From: Lineus longissimus | Taxonomy: Eukaryota; Nemertea; Pilidiophora; Heteronemertea; Lineidae | Length of the DNA stretch: 64,000 nt | Direction of reading: 5' to 3' | Assembly (NCBI RefSeq): GCF_910592395.1 | Contig: NC_088317.1 | Span: forward strand, 15,936,001-16,000,000 | Shown: positions 19,076-30,819 of the stretch, one piece after another | How the letters are laid out: each line of letters opens with the position of its first letter | Position numbering within the stretch: the stretch's first letter is position 1 | Notes under the pieces: model-generated | Database searches by the model: none | Told to the model about the DNA's origin: nothing | What the model saw: only the letters and a program-made list of their open reading frames with translations | Position numbers and translations under genes: made by a program

Positions 19076-20242
19076 AATCTACAGTTAGTGGCGCTATGTT
19101 GAGGGCTAAAAGCCTGTCCTTATAGCTCAGTTGGTCGCCGAGCTTTTGCATTGGCTTACTCAACAGAATCATTAAGAATGCAGCAGTTGCTCCAAGCGGG
19201 TTTAGTTTGGTGCATTGGGTTCCTCCACAAGTTTTTGTAGTCGTTAGCTTGGCTTGTTAAATCATCTTCGGAAGTCGTTCGCAAGGAGGATTTGAAACGG
19301 AACCCGTGTACAGGAAATGTTTGCTAGATCAATTAAACATAGATGCAGATTGATGTATCTCTGTTGATGAGACTCTTGAGAAATTGGATGAAACTTAATT
19401 TCCTGAAATATCATTCTAGAGTTAATAGCAGCAGTGCTACATATTGATTCCTGGGTTTGCGCGTCATGGTTACCGGCAGGATATCAAACTCCAGTGTTAT
19501 TGATGAATCGCCTCGACAGAATGCAACGCGAAACTAGAGTTCAAAAGACTGGCGAAACAAATCAATTTGGTGTTTGGTCAAAATATACAGCGTTGTCGTC
19601 ACCATGGCTTCTTGGTAAAGTGCCTTGATATGTCGCTGGATTAGGCCCCGGGTAAAATTAAGTTACATTGTACTTTGTGTTTCTGGAGTTGTTACATGCT
19701 GAAAAATACTTCAAAGGTAACCCACAGCAGCAGCATTTGAATAGAACTATGGCTCTAAAGCATTTGACATTTCATTGAAAAAGGTTTTTTGATGTGGCCA
19801 TATCTAAATTTGTCCTTCGGTTACACTCGGGGCTAGTTTCAGCCTTTTCTAGGCATGTTAGGTCTGTAATTGCATTGGTGAATAAAATTCAGACATTTAT
19901 AACATGATCTGGAACTGCTACAAGCTGTTAAAAGCATTTGCACGATCTTTGACGTGTCCAAGGAAGGCAACTAAGGAATTGTCTTAAAACTTTCGGGGTG
20001 ATGTCTTCTATTGTGATTGTCATCCAATATTGAAACTGAGAGCTCCTTTCTCAATAAAGAAGACTCCGGTGGCAATCCAATAAATATGGCTTGCAGTTCC
20101 TTTTTGATAAGTTACCTCCGATGGGACAATTTATCAATTGGATATTTGAAAACCTCCAACATTGTTGTCATTGGATTATTGGACATTTTTCGATTACAGA
20201 ATATTTCCTTCAAGTTCAATATCTGTTGCCGAGGTTGGCAAT

Positions 20243-20641
20243 AGGGCCGTTTAGACGACAGGCGAAAAGACCGCATTCGGATCGAATCTGGATGAATCCG
20301 GATTAAAACCACCCAAGGCGATGGTACCTTTTTAGTCCGGATGCAACCACATTAGGGCCGTTTAGACGACGCGAAAAAATCCGGATGCGTCCCGAATCCG
20401 GATTAATTTTTCGTCGTGTAAACGCAAAAAGATCCGGATCAATGTGGTTGCATCCGGACTAAAAAGGTACCATCGCCTTGGGTGGTTTTAATCCGGATTC
20501 ATCCAGATTCGATCCGAATGCGGTCTTTTCGCCTGTCGTCTAAACGGCCCTATTGATCCGGATCTTTTTGCGTTTACACGACGAAAAATTAATCCGGATT
20601 CGGGACGCATCCGGATTTTTTCGCGTCGTCTAAACGGCCCT
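20243..20641. mobile_element. outer copy of a 198-bp MITE, interrupted by the inner copy
   Basis: The outer copy is 20243-20353 plus 20552-20641. It starts AGGGCCGTTTAGACGAC and ends GTCGTCTAAACGGCCCT. Removing the insert and one ATT leaves exactly 198 bp, the same length as the inner element. The inner and outer copies are identical by eye when one is reverse-complemented. Confidence 0.9.
20354..20551. mobile_element. inner copy of the same 198-bp MITE, inserted in inverse orientation
   Basis: It is bounded by ATT at 20351-20353 and ATT at 20552-20554, a 3-bp target duplication of a unique ATT in the outer copy. A 3-bp duplication and GGGCC-type ends would fit the PIF/Harbinger group, though that superfamily usually prefers TWA targets, so the assignment is tentative. 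It has no coding capacity. Confidence 0.88.
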
Positions 20642-21373
20642 TATGTGTGACTCTACCAAAGTGATGAGGAATTATCTGGGATGATCGAGTGGCAAAATAG
20701 ATCAGGGTCCATAAGGAATCCATCTGGAATTTCCTAAAATGTCTCAAACAACACCATTTATCAATTGGATTTTCGATTTGATATCCATTTTCATTATCAT
20801 AGGATATTCCTTTAATGTCACTGTTTTTGAAATGTTTATGTGACCTAGATAAAAACGTGTGTATAAAAGTCACGAGTATAGACGATTAATAGAGGAATCC
20901 CCTACTGCGATTGGCAAAGTCAATATGTGGTGCTATCCCTTTTGATTAATGCCTTTGACCACACTCAATATCATTTGGATTTTTAAATGTCGAACATTTT
21001 GATAGGATTCTTGGACATTCCTTCAATGTCAGTTGGTGAAGAGGCTGGCTGACCTTGGGTGCACATCTGTATAAAAAGAATAGGGAATCGCCTTCGGCGA
21101 GTGCTACAGAATAATATCGCCTTCCCCAGCTTGATAAATGCTTTGACTGTACCCTATATCAACTGGATTTAAAGTAACCTCCAACAGCGTTGTAGGATTA
21201 TTGGGCATTCACTCAATGTCTGCTCGTGAAGTGGCGATGTGGCCTTGGGGTACAATATATGAAATATGAATCCCCTATGCCGAGCTAAGTAAATCAGTTA
21301 CCATGAATCTGTTGTGGCGTCTATTGTCAGTGATAAATCCTCTTGACAGGATATTGTGTATCAAGTGGATCAT

Positions 21374-21547
21374 CCCATTCTCCAACCTTGTCCATCGTCC
21401 CATTCTCCAATCCTGTCCATCGTCCCATTCTCCAATCCTGTCCATCGCCCCATTCTCCAACCCTGTCCATAGTCCCATTCTCCAATCCTGTCCATCGTCC
21501 CATTCTCCAATCCTGTCCATCGTCCCATTCTCCAATCTTGTCTTTGG
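21374..21547 (+). repeat. 25-bp minisatellite, seven units
   Basis: The unit CCCATTCTCCAATCCTGTCCATCGT is written here in two parts, CCCATTCTCCAATCC and TGTCCATCGT. There are seven copies with a few C/T and G/A changes; the last is diverged (TGTCTTTGG). All six frames stay open through it, so open reading frames there are not evidence of a gene. Confidence 0.93.
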
Positions 21548-23499
21548 ACATTTTTCAATGACAATGTCTGTTGCTGATGTTGATATGTGACGTAGGTGGA
21601 GAGCGGGATGAAGAGGACCAGAAATCCTCCAGAGCTAGTAACTAATTAAATGTGTGAATGCCTGATCTGACCAGACACTGTCTTTATCAGTTGGATTTTC
21701 CAGATCTCCAGTTCCGTATTTTTGTTGGACATTGTTATATGATTGTGTGGCTATGCGTCCTTCGGGTAAGTGGCGGAATCCTTTAGATGAACGAGTGACT
21801 TTGAGAAATGCCGCATGGCTATTTTCCCGGGGTTTAAACAGCATGATTGCTAGGTGTATTAGCTTCTTTTTTGTTTGCTATACGCTTCATCTATATATTT
21901 GCAACTCGGAGACGTATCTTTTCAATGGAATGAACTGATCCTGTCATAAACTGTGCACAAGATACTGCCAGTGCTTCATAAATCAATGTGAGTGAAAAGA
22001 ACATGTCACACGAATGGCCTTGAGATTGGTATAAGGATTTCGGGTAATCCACCCACTCGCTCTCTCATAAGATATTAAAGTCCTTTCCAGCCGCTGTTAT
22101 TGATAAAGCAACTAACAGTAAAAGAATGTGGCCTTCCCTTGTAACAAGTTGCCTCCAACAGCATACTAATAAATCAGTTTGAGTTCCCCAGCTATGTCAC
22201 TTTATCATTGGATATTTCTTCGATCAATGCTTCTGCCGAGAGACTATTTGGGCTGCACAGCTGACATAACACATTCACTGCCAGAGTTTCTAGAGCCCCA
22301 TATATTGATGAAGCAACCAACAGGAAGAAATGTGGCCTTCCATTATGATAAATGGAGCAGGACACTGAATCAATTTGAGTTCCCCAACATTGTCACTTTA
22401 ATATTAGATATTTCTTCGATCAATGGTTCTGTCGAAAATCTGTTTGGGCTGCACAGCTGATTAAGCACGCTCTCTGCTGGAGTTTTTAGAGCCCTGTATA
22501 TTGATAAAGCAGCCAAGAGGAAACATCTGTGACCTTCCCTTATGATAAACTGAGCAGAATAAATCAATTCGAGGTGCCCGATATGCCATTTCAGTATCGC
22601 ACATTCCCTCGATGTGTCTTGGCATAAGGTCGTTTAACCTTTGGATACCCGAGTCAACACGACTCAGCTGTGAACTACATGTACATTACAGCGAACACGT
22701 GTGGCCATGAGCCGGATACTAAATTATTTCGAGATGGCTGATGTTGTCATTGGATTATTGGATATCCCTTTGCATTTTGACCTTGGGGTCAACACGACTC
22801 AAGTGTAATGGGATACACGTGTGGCCTCGCTTTAAAGGCCTTCGCCGCTCGTAAAAAAATAAAATTTGTAATTGAATTGAATTTGAAGATTTCTAACTGC
22901 GTTAATACGTACATGTACGATACAATACAATATATTCCAACAGAAAGACTTAAGAGATTTTTGAAACGTCAAGTGGAAGACCTTGCCTTTATTATCTAAA
23001 AATGGCTTCATTTCAATTCCAATCAGTCCAAGGTTACCCCAGACTTTGGGCCAGATTGACCGGACTACGTGTACTTCCAACTCAAAACGAATTGCGAGAC
23101 CCTTGCCTTGTGAAAATGCGCCTTCCCTTCCTCATCCGACGCATCGTCATTCACACCTCCGCCTAAGCCATGGCCCGCAGTTACGGTAAATCATCTCATA
23201 TGTCTCGCAAGAGAATCAATAACATTGACAGTACAGACAATTAACTGCCCTCTCTCTGATCTTTTTCATCTCCGATCTTCGCCAGTGTTCAGCGAAAATC
23301 AATGTATGACAACAGACGGGGCTGGATTCCTTAACTGTTTTATTGAGAGTTTGGTTTTCTATTTTCGGCACGGACATACGAGGTTTTTGACACTGTACTT
23401 GATATTTTTTGCTTATCGGCAATGATCCGACGGCTATGGGAAAACCAGATTCACGCAGAACTCGACCCCAATTCGACGTCTATCCCGAGTGATGGGTGG

Positions 23500-26350
23500 G
23501 AGGGTACACTGTTCACATTGACTGTTGCATGATTTCAATAGCCAGTCTCTGACCGCAAGCACTCTTGCCCACAGTAAAAAAACAAACTTGTTGTCAGCTT
23601 TAGTCATGTTAACAAGAACACATGGTGTCATTTTGACCAATAATTCTGTCACGACTTTTTATGTAATTGTGGCCAGTGACTTGACGATTCACTGCGACTT
23701 CCCAAAGAAGTCCCCATCATCGTTTTTTCTTGACGAAATAAGAGGCATTCATCAGAGAAGTCAGTCACGAATCTTGTGGCGAATTCGTTCTGTGAGGTAT
23801 TATCACAGAACCCGACGGAACCTCATTATCAGCGAAACCCTTGAATCAAGAATCTCGCTGACCACTTACTTAGCAATCCGTGGCAATAACTTCTACGAAC
23901 CTGACCATCATCTAATTATCTTGGATGAAGCCACGCGTACTTTCCTGGCGTATCTTACCGCGTCGCAAACGAGCGATTTTTATCGCTGCGACAAATATAG
24001 CTGCTCGTGCTATTATTTATAAAAATATCGCACGTCTGCGGGTAAAACCGGTAATGGCTGGGTTTGCTATCGATTGCAGGTCGCAGCGATCTTCGATTCT
24101 TGTTGCCTAACCCCTGGATGACCACCGCAGACGAGAGGTTGTTCTCGCATGCAATCAAAATTACAGGTCTCAGCCATAAAACTCGCTCGTTTGCGGGGAG
24201 TTTTATTGTCAGCACCAAGGGATTATTCCGCCAAGGCCTTACATGACCTCACGAAATGTCCCGACAAGCATTGACAAATGGAGACTTTTCACAGCCTTGC
24301 GAAATCAATTTCATAATGCCTTTCTTATTCGAAATACGATGAGGAGGGATATCTCTGCCATTTGTTACTTTGATGTATATCAGCTTATCCTTGAACCAGG
24401 CTTTCGGATCAAGGTCTCTGAGTTCACGCGCTCAAAAAGCCGAAATTCGTCATAAACCTTGAACTAGCTGACCTCCAGTTTCATCGAAACCTATATATCA
24501 AGGATCTCCGACCACTTATTTTGTGGCAATCACCACCTCTAAGACCTAACCAGACTATCAATTATCTTGGGTGAAGCCACAAGTGTTATAAGTCTATCTC
24601 CTTTACGAGCCCCAACATGGTGAAGGAGATTCTTAACAAGGCCGTACGTGACCAATCTAGCCCACTGGGGATGAGGCTTGGGGAAGTTGTCCCTCTATCC
24701 CCACTCATCGTCGCCATTATTATGAAAAAATCAGTCTGAGACGCCACCAGATGACGTTGAGGTCACGCTGGTGGAAAGTGAGTTGGCTAAAATAGTTCTC
24801 AAAACATAAACGTACAACTCGATATTTTGCGGGGTTTTCCGTTCCATATATCGTATTGATATAGCCCAGTGATTTGATAAAGAACAGGTAGCTGGTTTTA
24901 ACGTTTGAATGGCCTTTTTGAAAACAATTGTTAAAATCGACCTCAACAGAAGTAGTTTTTGGCGCCAATGACGTCATCAATGGCGCATTTGCACTGATGT
25001 TCGAGTCGAATTTTCGAATGGTACGTGACATCAATAAATGCTCCAACAAGTACAGAAGTGGGCGCTTTCCACGGTTATGGCGGCATGTCACGGCAGATGA
25101 CGGTGAAAATCTATACATGTATTGTTATAGGAATCTACGTCGCTGCATCATGCAGAGATTACAACCATCCTGCTATGGTCGAACATTTTTCCTGTCACAA
25201 CGGTAATCAATTAGATCACCGGCGAACCCTTCTGCTTCATTGGTTGATCCTTAGGCCAACTGGGCACGCGTAATAAGGCCTTCGAGCGTAGATATATAAG
25301 AATTCTTGCATCGCAATGATCCGTACCTTACGGTCGTCTGACCTTAAGAATTGTCCCGACAGGTAACTGGACACTTCTCACTGCTCTCATGGTGTCACGT
25401 CACCGCAATTAACGACTCGTCAATCGATTACTGTCTCGTACGGCGCGTCTCTATCGTGCTCAATACCTGCTTCCCTGCGCATCAATGCGTGTCGGAGTAT
25501 AGTTTCAGGTGCGGCACGCACTCTCACGTTTCACCCGATTGCCGTTTTGCGGTGAGTCTCTGTCGTGCTCAAGACCAGCTTCCGTTCGCATCAATATGTC
25601 AAGTTTTATGATAACATCAGATGGTCAACATGCTTCGTGAACATGAGGTAATTTGCCAAGACGCAGACCGCGGATGCTGACGAAATCTCACACCTCTCGT
25701 ATAGTAAGCGTGGCAAGCCGGTCGTTTCGACTGATAGCCAAGCGGTTTATTTCATGAGAAGATGCTGGCTGGTCGTGAGTCTTTTTGAAGACCAGAGATG
25801 ATGTCAAATACGAAACCTTTTAGAAAAAACACTCTGATTCCGGGGGAGGGGGGGGGGGACATGATACATGTGATATGAATGAGTTAACTTCGATCCGTCA
25901 ATATCATACACATGATAGATCTAGCCTTGGACATTAGGGGCGAACCGATTCATCTTTACGGCTGCGAAAACCAGCTGCTGTCTAACTCAAGGGCAAATCG
26001 AGCGATGAGCATCCTTGGGTTGGAGATGACAGGACATTATTTGGCTGTCAGCTCCATCACCTGCATGACCAGATCGTATTATCGAATCATCGCCATAAAT
26101 ATCCAGTCTTCGCAGTTCGGCTGCACGACCAATCTATCATCATGGCATCTACGAAAACCAGGCTCCGACGTAACTCAAGTGCAAATCCAGCGAAGCATCT
26201 TTTCACCGCAGCGAGCCGCGTATGTGATATTTCGGATCGATTTGCCGCTTTGAAGTCCTGTTCTCCTTTTATATCTGCTCCATCAGTTGGCGATGTTATT
26301 GGGGCAAAGATATTGGAATCATCCTTGCGTTGCCGGGTGAACTGGATTAC
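23500..26350. repeat. region of diverged direct repeats, no gene
   Basis: Several pairs can be seen. 23843-23950 and 24494-24600 share CTGACCACTTA, TGGCAAT, ATTATCTTGG.TGAAGCCAC. 24215-24300 and 25265-25390 share AAGGCCTT, TGTCCCGACA and a GGACACTTCTCA-like end. 25420-25490 and 25546-25605 share GTCTC..TCGTGCTCAA.ACC.GCTTCC and GCATCAAT. 25960-26030 and 26118-26205 share AACTCAAG.GCAAATC.AGCGA. The open frame at 23525-24022 is inside this and is not convincing. Confidence 0.5.
24700..25030 (+). repeat. dispersed repeat, copy 1 (about 330 bp)
   Basis: It shares a long ordered set of words with 31500-31835: CGTCGCCAT, CAGTCTG, GTTCTCA.AA, TTCGAT.TT, GTTCCAT, TGATTTGATAAAG, TTTTAACGTTT, AGAAGTAGTTTT and GACGTCATCA.TGGC. 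Similarity is continuous but moderate. No terminal repeats or coding capacity are evident. Confidence 0.65.
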
Positions 26351-26454
26351 ATATACTGTATAGAACGTGTTCAGTTTTTATAATGAGATGCTTTCTTTTG
26401 CGTTGAGTCTCACATTCTAATGATAGAATGAGATCAAACCGTGAAATTGCGTTA

Positions 26455-27130
26455 CCCCTTTATAGCTCACCTGTGTGAGACAAGACCACAATTGATTTTT
26501 TAAGCCTTTTAGCAGTTAAATTCTCAATGTTTGACCGCGACGCATCAAAGAATGCGTGGTGTTGTGAATCTGAAATTTAGATTATGTTATTCCGGACAGT
26601 CGGGCAAGTAAATGATTGACCACGGAAATTTTTTGATAATCGACAAATTAGACAGACTTTATTTCCACTCTTTTCAGCCAACTGGCAGAAAAAACTCAAA
26701 ACACGCCCCCTATTACCCAATTAGCAAAATTCGAAATTAATTTTTTCATCAAATAATTTCTTTATATCTGTAGACTTGCCACAACAAATATTTTTTCAAT
26801 ACCTCTCCAAATATGTACTTGAGAGTTAAAAACATGCACTCGTCTAATTGTTAGGCCTCGACCCTCCAACCGGCTATGAATATTCATTAGTGGTCTTGTC
26901 TCGTGTGGGGAACTTTTACGATGCAAGTACGTGGCGTCCGTCGTGGTCGTCGTCCGTCGTTTCGTTACGCTACCGCGGGGATGATATTGCCCAACCGTAT
27001 TCTTTGCTTTCTCGCCTCCAGGCAGCCATCTTGGAAATACTTTTTGCCATTTTAAGCCAATGGCAAAGGGCGCTCTGTGTGGGAAGGGGGAGGGGTGCGC
27101 ACCCCCTGCACCCCCCCCCCGGATCTGCCA
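26455..27130. mobile_element. eroded relative of the AGCTCACC/CGTCCGTCG element, ending in another TIR-like terminus
   Basis: ATAGCTCACCTGTG at about 26462 and TGGCGTCCGTCG...CGTCCGTCG at 26932-26960, followed by CAGGCAGCCATCTTGGAAAT at 27019, match words of the element at 10849-12840. Next to it, a G/C-rich segment ends in GGATCTGCCACTG at 27121-27133, which resembles a hAT-type terminus (CAGTGGCRGATCC). No partner end was found. Confidence 0.4.
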
Positions 27131-27284
27131 CTGGTTATTTACACAAATGGAGTAGATTTGGTCCATTAGTTTTAATAGCTCCAGGGTCCCTAGGTGTTTT
27201 TTTTTGTTTTTGTTTTTTTTTTAAATCCCACTTGCACGTTTTCTTTAGTAATAACATTTATTTTAGCAAGTATTAATGTTTTAT

Positions 27285-27362
27285 TGTTTTATTATAAATT
27301 GTAAAGCGCTTAGAAGTTTTAACAACGTTAAGTGCTATAAAAATGTTTTTAATAATAATAAG
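27285..27362 (+). mobile_element. LINE 3' tail (CR1/L2-like)
   Basis: TTGTAAAGCGCTTAGAAG, then AAGTGCTATAAAAATG and TAATAATAATAAG, form the standard 3' end of a CR1/L2-like LINE. Nothing coding is left upstream. Confidence 0.6.
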
Positions 27363-27364
27363 TA

Positions 27365-29030
27365 TGGCCGTCCGTTTGATATTGGGCCACCCTGTATAAC
27401 TGGTTTGCTTCGACTTTACAAACTCACCCAATCCATTCCGCCCTCAGTGACACAACATACATGTAATTAACCTGACCATTCATTCAACAGTCCATAATCA
27501 CACGAGGATGATGTTTTTTGCTCGGGTTGATGCTTCTCATCAAATTATCACGGTTCTCCGACTCGAGAAGTACGTTATGTATTTCGTAGTTGAGGCGTCC
27601 CCTCTTTTTGCGCGGATAAAAGAGTAATCTTTATCTTGTCGTCACGTATACTGAGATAGTTACATCTTGATAAAACGAAATTCCGCCTTCGTTTAGTTGT
27701 TTCATGGTAAGTTAGTTACTATGTCCTTGGTTAAAGAAGTTACAGCTTCATTTTGTCGCGGCATGGTTAGTTGGTTTTGCATTTATTAGTAAACTTTAGT
27801 TCCGATTTTCTTTCAGATATTAATAATAAAAGATAATCTTCATGATTTTACGCTCAGCTTGGAAGACTTACATGTACACGTATATCTACATGGCTAATTC
27901 CGCTATTCGATTATAAGATGAAGGCATTTTTATAATTCCCGGTAGTCGTCGGGATCATCTTGTCTTAGCAACTTGTAGATTGGTACACGACCAAATCAAA
28001 CGACGGCGGGACGAAACGAGTAGCTCGGACATGCCCACTATTTTGAAACCGCGGGTTCATTGTTCACTTCGCCCGTATTCCAGACGAAAAAGGAAGCATG
28101 TAGATTGTTTCTAATGAATCTGCATGGCTTCATCCATGAACCTGTTTCCCCCCAAAGCTCTAACTTACTTGTTCAGGAAAGCGACACGGATATATTCTTT
28201 AAGTGCAATCCACCCAATCAAGATTTGAGTAGTCAATTTGAGTAGAACTCCCATCACTTTCAGTGAATAATCTGGTTTTCATCCATGATATCGTCAACAA
28301 GGTTGACCTCAGTCTCCGAGTTAAATCTACTGTAAGATCGGTAATTGATATGAGATTTCGAACAATGAGGGTGGACCACGGAACAATCAATATAGCCAAT
28401 AAAACACGCACCTCACTCCAGCGAAGGATGGCGAGGAAGAATTCATTATCTGTGATGGAATGGCGTGATGAAGATGGAGGTTTTTTAGTGTGTGGCCATC
28501 CAGTGCAGGCCTAATGGAATTGACGGAATGAGCGGAATGAGACTGAACATGATAAAACGTGCTTAATCGTCGCCATAAGTTTTTATAATTTGAGGAAGTA
28601 GAAACGGGAAAAAATGCACTAGTTAGAGGGAGGTGGAACAAGGATCAGAAGACGCCAACCGTAGAGACCTACGGGTAGTTTGGATTAACCAAAGAACCGC
28701 CAGGGCCGATCGTACATGTAGCTCTGCCGTATACAAATGACCGCTGCGAAAAATCACCGTCTTGTGGAATCGGTTATTTACGTATTCTATTCGCCGTCAC
28801 TGTTCTCCCAATGGACGGTTACCTACCTTATGCTTAGTCTGTTGGATAATTTGTCCGTCAGTTCTTGTAAATTGATATAGGTAAAGTAACTCTGCGGGTG
28901 GATATTTGATCAATAATGCAACCCGAACAGCCTCAGAATGGTCGAGGTCGTATAATTCCCCCGTAAAAAATATTCCGTTCCTTGGAGAAGAAAATGGTAG
29001 GCCAAACGATTCTATGATTGTACATGTATA
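27365..29030. other. non-coding region, no gene seen
   Basis: One solo TIR-like word, GGGCCACCCTGTATA at 27384-27398, matches the end of the mariner-type MITE at 45736-45814. Otherwise I see no exon, RNA gene or long inverted repeat. Open frames at 28060-28641 show no motifs. Confidence 0.35.
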
Positions 29031-29110
29031 AGATAGTTGAGCGCGACGGATACTGGTCAAGATAACCGGCTCGCAATCCGGGGGTCATGGGTTCAAATTC
29101 CGGTCTTGTA
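29030..29110 (+). mobile_element. tRNA-like fragment, possible SINE head
   Basis: GGTTCAAATTCC at 29090-29101 is a good pol III B box, preceded by CCGGCTCGCAATCCGG, which can form an anticodon-like stem. The A box is poor (TGGTCAAG), and there is no complete cloverleaf, so it is more likely a SINE or tRNA pseudogene than a tRNA gene. Confidence 0.35.
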
Positions 29111-29761
29111 ACAACTTTGATCTTCATCTCAAGCCGAGTTCACCTAAAATACGCGGAAGCGGGATAGACAGCTAGGGCGCATAGCCTAGAGAAAATCAGG
29201 CAAAACTCCCCTAGTCAAGGTTTTATCAGTCGTTTGGTGTTCACCTGACTATACTTAAATAATATTTTGCCTCCCCCTACCGTGTTTTTGTTATCTAACA
29301 TGGCCGATGGAGGTTTTATGCATGCATGTCAGCTTTAGAATTGTTTTGCGGGTGTTTATCTCCTGGCTATTCCCGTTACAACAAACGCCGCCTCCTCATT
29401 GCGTCATAAGTAGAAGCTTGTTGCTGAGATATGGGATTACAGAAAATCAATATTGGACAACCTGAGATCGGACGCTGGTCTCGGTCTTCAAACTATAGCG
29501 AGTAACTAAGGGAGCATATCAAAATCATCTTAGGCAAATCAAAACAAAGACTGTAAGTATGAAGAAGGAGAACGAAAATTGGACCATTTATTCGTATCTT
29601 ATTATGGGGTCTACTAAAATATGATCGTTACAGAAAACAGCATTCACCGATGTGCAATCCTTTCAATGTGTATTCAATTGCATCACTGGAAAATTCTCCC
29701 AACGACATAAAAAAATAGTAGTACATTTCGTAGTGTAAAAAAGTACTTTCTGCCAGTATAC

Positions 29762-29793
29762 AACTAACTGACTAACTGACTAACTGACTATAT
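29762..29793 (+). repeat. (ACTG/ACTA) microsatellite
   Basis: AACTGACTAACTGACTAAC repeats for about 30 bp. Confidence 0.8.
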
Positions 29794-29939
29794 GTAAACG
29801 GCTACCTGACTACCTGCTCGTGTATACTCCATTTAATCACATATTTTGAGTTTGATAAGCCAAATAGATACTCCAACTGTTGATGCCAGAAGAGAGTCAT
29901 GTTCATCCTTCGCGTGAGGGATAGTGCGCAGGGAGAAAC

Positions 29940-30136
29940 GAACAATAGTGACGTTTACACGGACCAAACCAAACCAAACCAGACATGACCAGATCACATC
30001 GCTCGCGACGTCATGAATGACGTAGAACATCGAACCAGTCAAGATCACATTCGTGAACGCGTACACGGCAGACCTTTTTAGACAGATCCGGATCGATTTA
30101 GATCAATTTGGTCCCGTATAAACGGCCCTATTGTTC
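29940..30136. mobile_element. MITE with GAACAATAG...CTATTGTTC ends
   Basis: GAACAATAGTGACGTTTAC and the right-end complement GAACAATAGGGCCGTTTA are inverted for about 30 bp, including ACCAAA and TTTGGT. The AGGGCCGTTTA terminus and internal GATCCGGATC link it to the 198-bp MITE at 20243, so it is a diverged relative. Confidence 0.65.
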
Positions 30137-30185
30137 ATCTTTCTTTGCTTCAAAATACTTTTGACGTGCTCCCTCATTCTCCAGC

Positions 30186-30572
30186 TTGGTTTATTTGTAT
30201 AGATCCCAGTGGTTTTTCCATCATCGCCTCCCCCACAGTGTGTCGAGTTGCGTAACTTGTTATTGTTTGAGCTGGGGATACATGAAAGTCAATGTCACCA
30301 AAGCGCCAGATCTCCTACCGAAGCCAATTGTCTGTCATGAGAAAGATGATGATAGCCGAGCGAAACTACGTACTCTCTCGTTCAAAAGGAAGACTCCGAT
30401 TGTGTCGGAAGAAATGTCAATAACACCATGGCTTGTAGCTGTAATCCCAGCAATGTTCCTTCTTGTCATGTATATGATATTTGTTGTTTTTTCTAAGCAG
30501 AGCGGCGGCACAATTCTACGGTGGCTCCCAGGACACAGAACAATTTATAATTGGCCAGAAAATGAAAATTGA
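30186..30572 (+). CDS. possible exon for a single-pass membrane peptide, unrecognised
   Basis: The open frame runs from 30186 without an ATG at that end; the first ATG is at 30282 (MKVNVTKAP). The part from there reads as polar sequence with a basic patch (SFKRKTP), one hydrophobic segment (ITPWLVAVIPAMFLLVMYMI) and a short polar tail ending NWPENEN before TGA. Composition is more protein-like than the neighbouring frames, but there is no family match I know, no convincing acceptor except CCCCCACAG near 30238, and no neighbouring exon. Treat it as a candidate only. Confidence 0.25.
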   Translation: MVYLYRSQWFFHHRLPHSVSSCVTCYCLSWGYMKVNVTKAPDLLPKPIVCHEKDDDSRAKLRTLSFKRKTPIVSEEMSITPWLVAVIPAMFLLVMYMIFVVFSKQSGGTILRWLPGHRTIYNWPENEN

Positions 30573-30819
30573 AATAACGTTGCATGGTCTAAACAGATTT
30601 TCAATCAACTTTTTGCTGCTGCGAAATATTTCACCGCGAACAAGTCTGAAATTTCATTACGTCACTTATTCATAATACGCGACACTCGTAAGTAATAGAT
30701 CTACGAGGAATTGAGGAAATTTTCAAAACAGTCAATAAAGTACATATACTTCGTACTTCGTCGTTGGTAGCTTTTCGTATAAAGTGCGGCAAGACTTGCC
30801 TATTATCTCTCTATCCGCG

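Larger units (their letters stand above)
19640..22800. repeat. degenerate tandem array, unit about 195-205 bp
   Basis: A phrase like TTGGATTATTGGACATTCC.TCAATGTC.G..G.GAAG.GGC..TGTGGCCTTGGG recurs near 20160, 20805, 20995, 21190, 21545, 22190, 22395 and 22745. The best-preserved neighbours are 22165-22345 and 22369-22545, with about 204 bp between equivalent points (TTTGAGTTCCCC, TTTCTTCGATCAATG, TTTGGGCTGCACAGCTGA). The array is interrupted by a nested MITE and a minisatellite. Nothing in it looks coding. Confidence 0.6.

Noticed and set aside
19117-19190. tRNA gene candidate starting with a perfect A box (TAGCTCAGTTGG)
   Set aside because: No B box or acceptor-stem pairing follows at the right distance; at most it is a decayed tRNA-derived fragment.
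21275-21590. Several repeat proteins (RMGRWTGLENG, HSPILSIVPFSN types) on both strands
   Set aside because: A 25-bp minisatellite without stop codons is open in all frames; the unit is not a multiple of three and no splice or start context supports a gene.
23525-24022. 165-codon plus-strand frame
   Set aside because: It lies in a region of diverged direct repeats, has no motif and contains residues of repeat units seen elsewhere in non-coding frames.
29762-29793. CRISPR-like or regulatory direct repeats
   Set aside because: It is a simple tetranucleotide microsatellite. No CRISPR array, operon or bacterial feature is present anywhere in this eukaryotic window.
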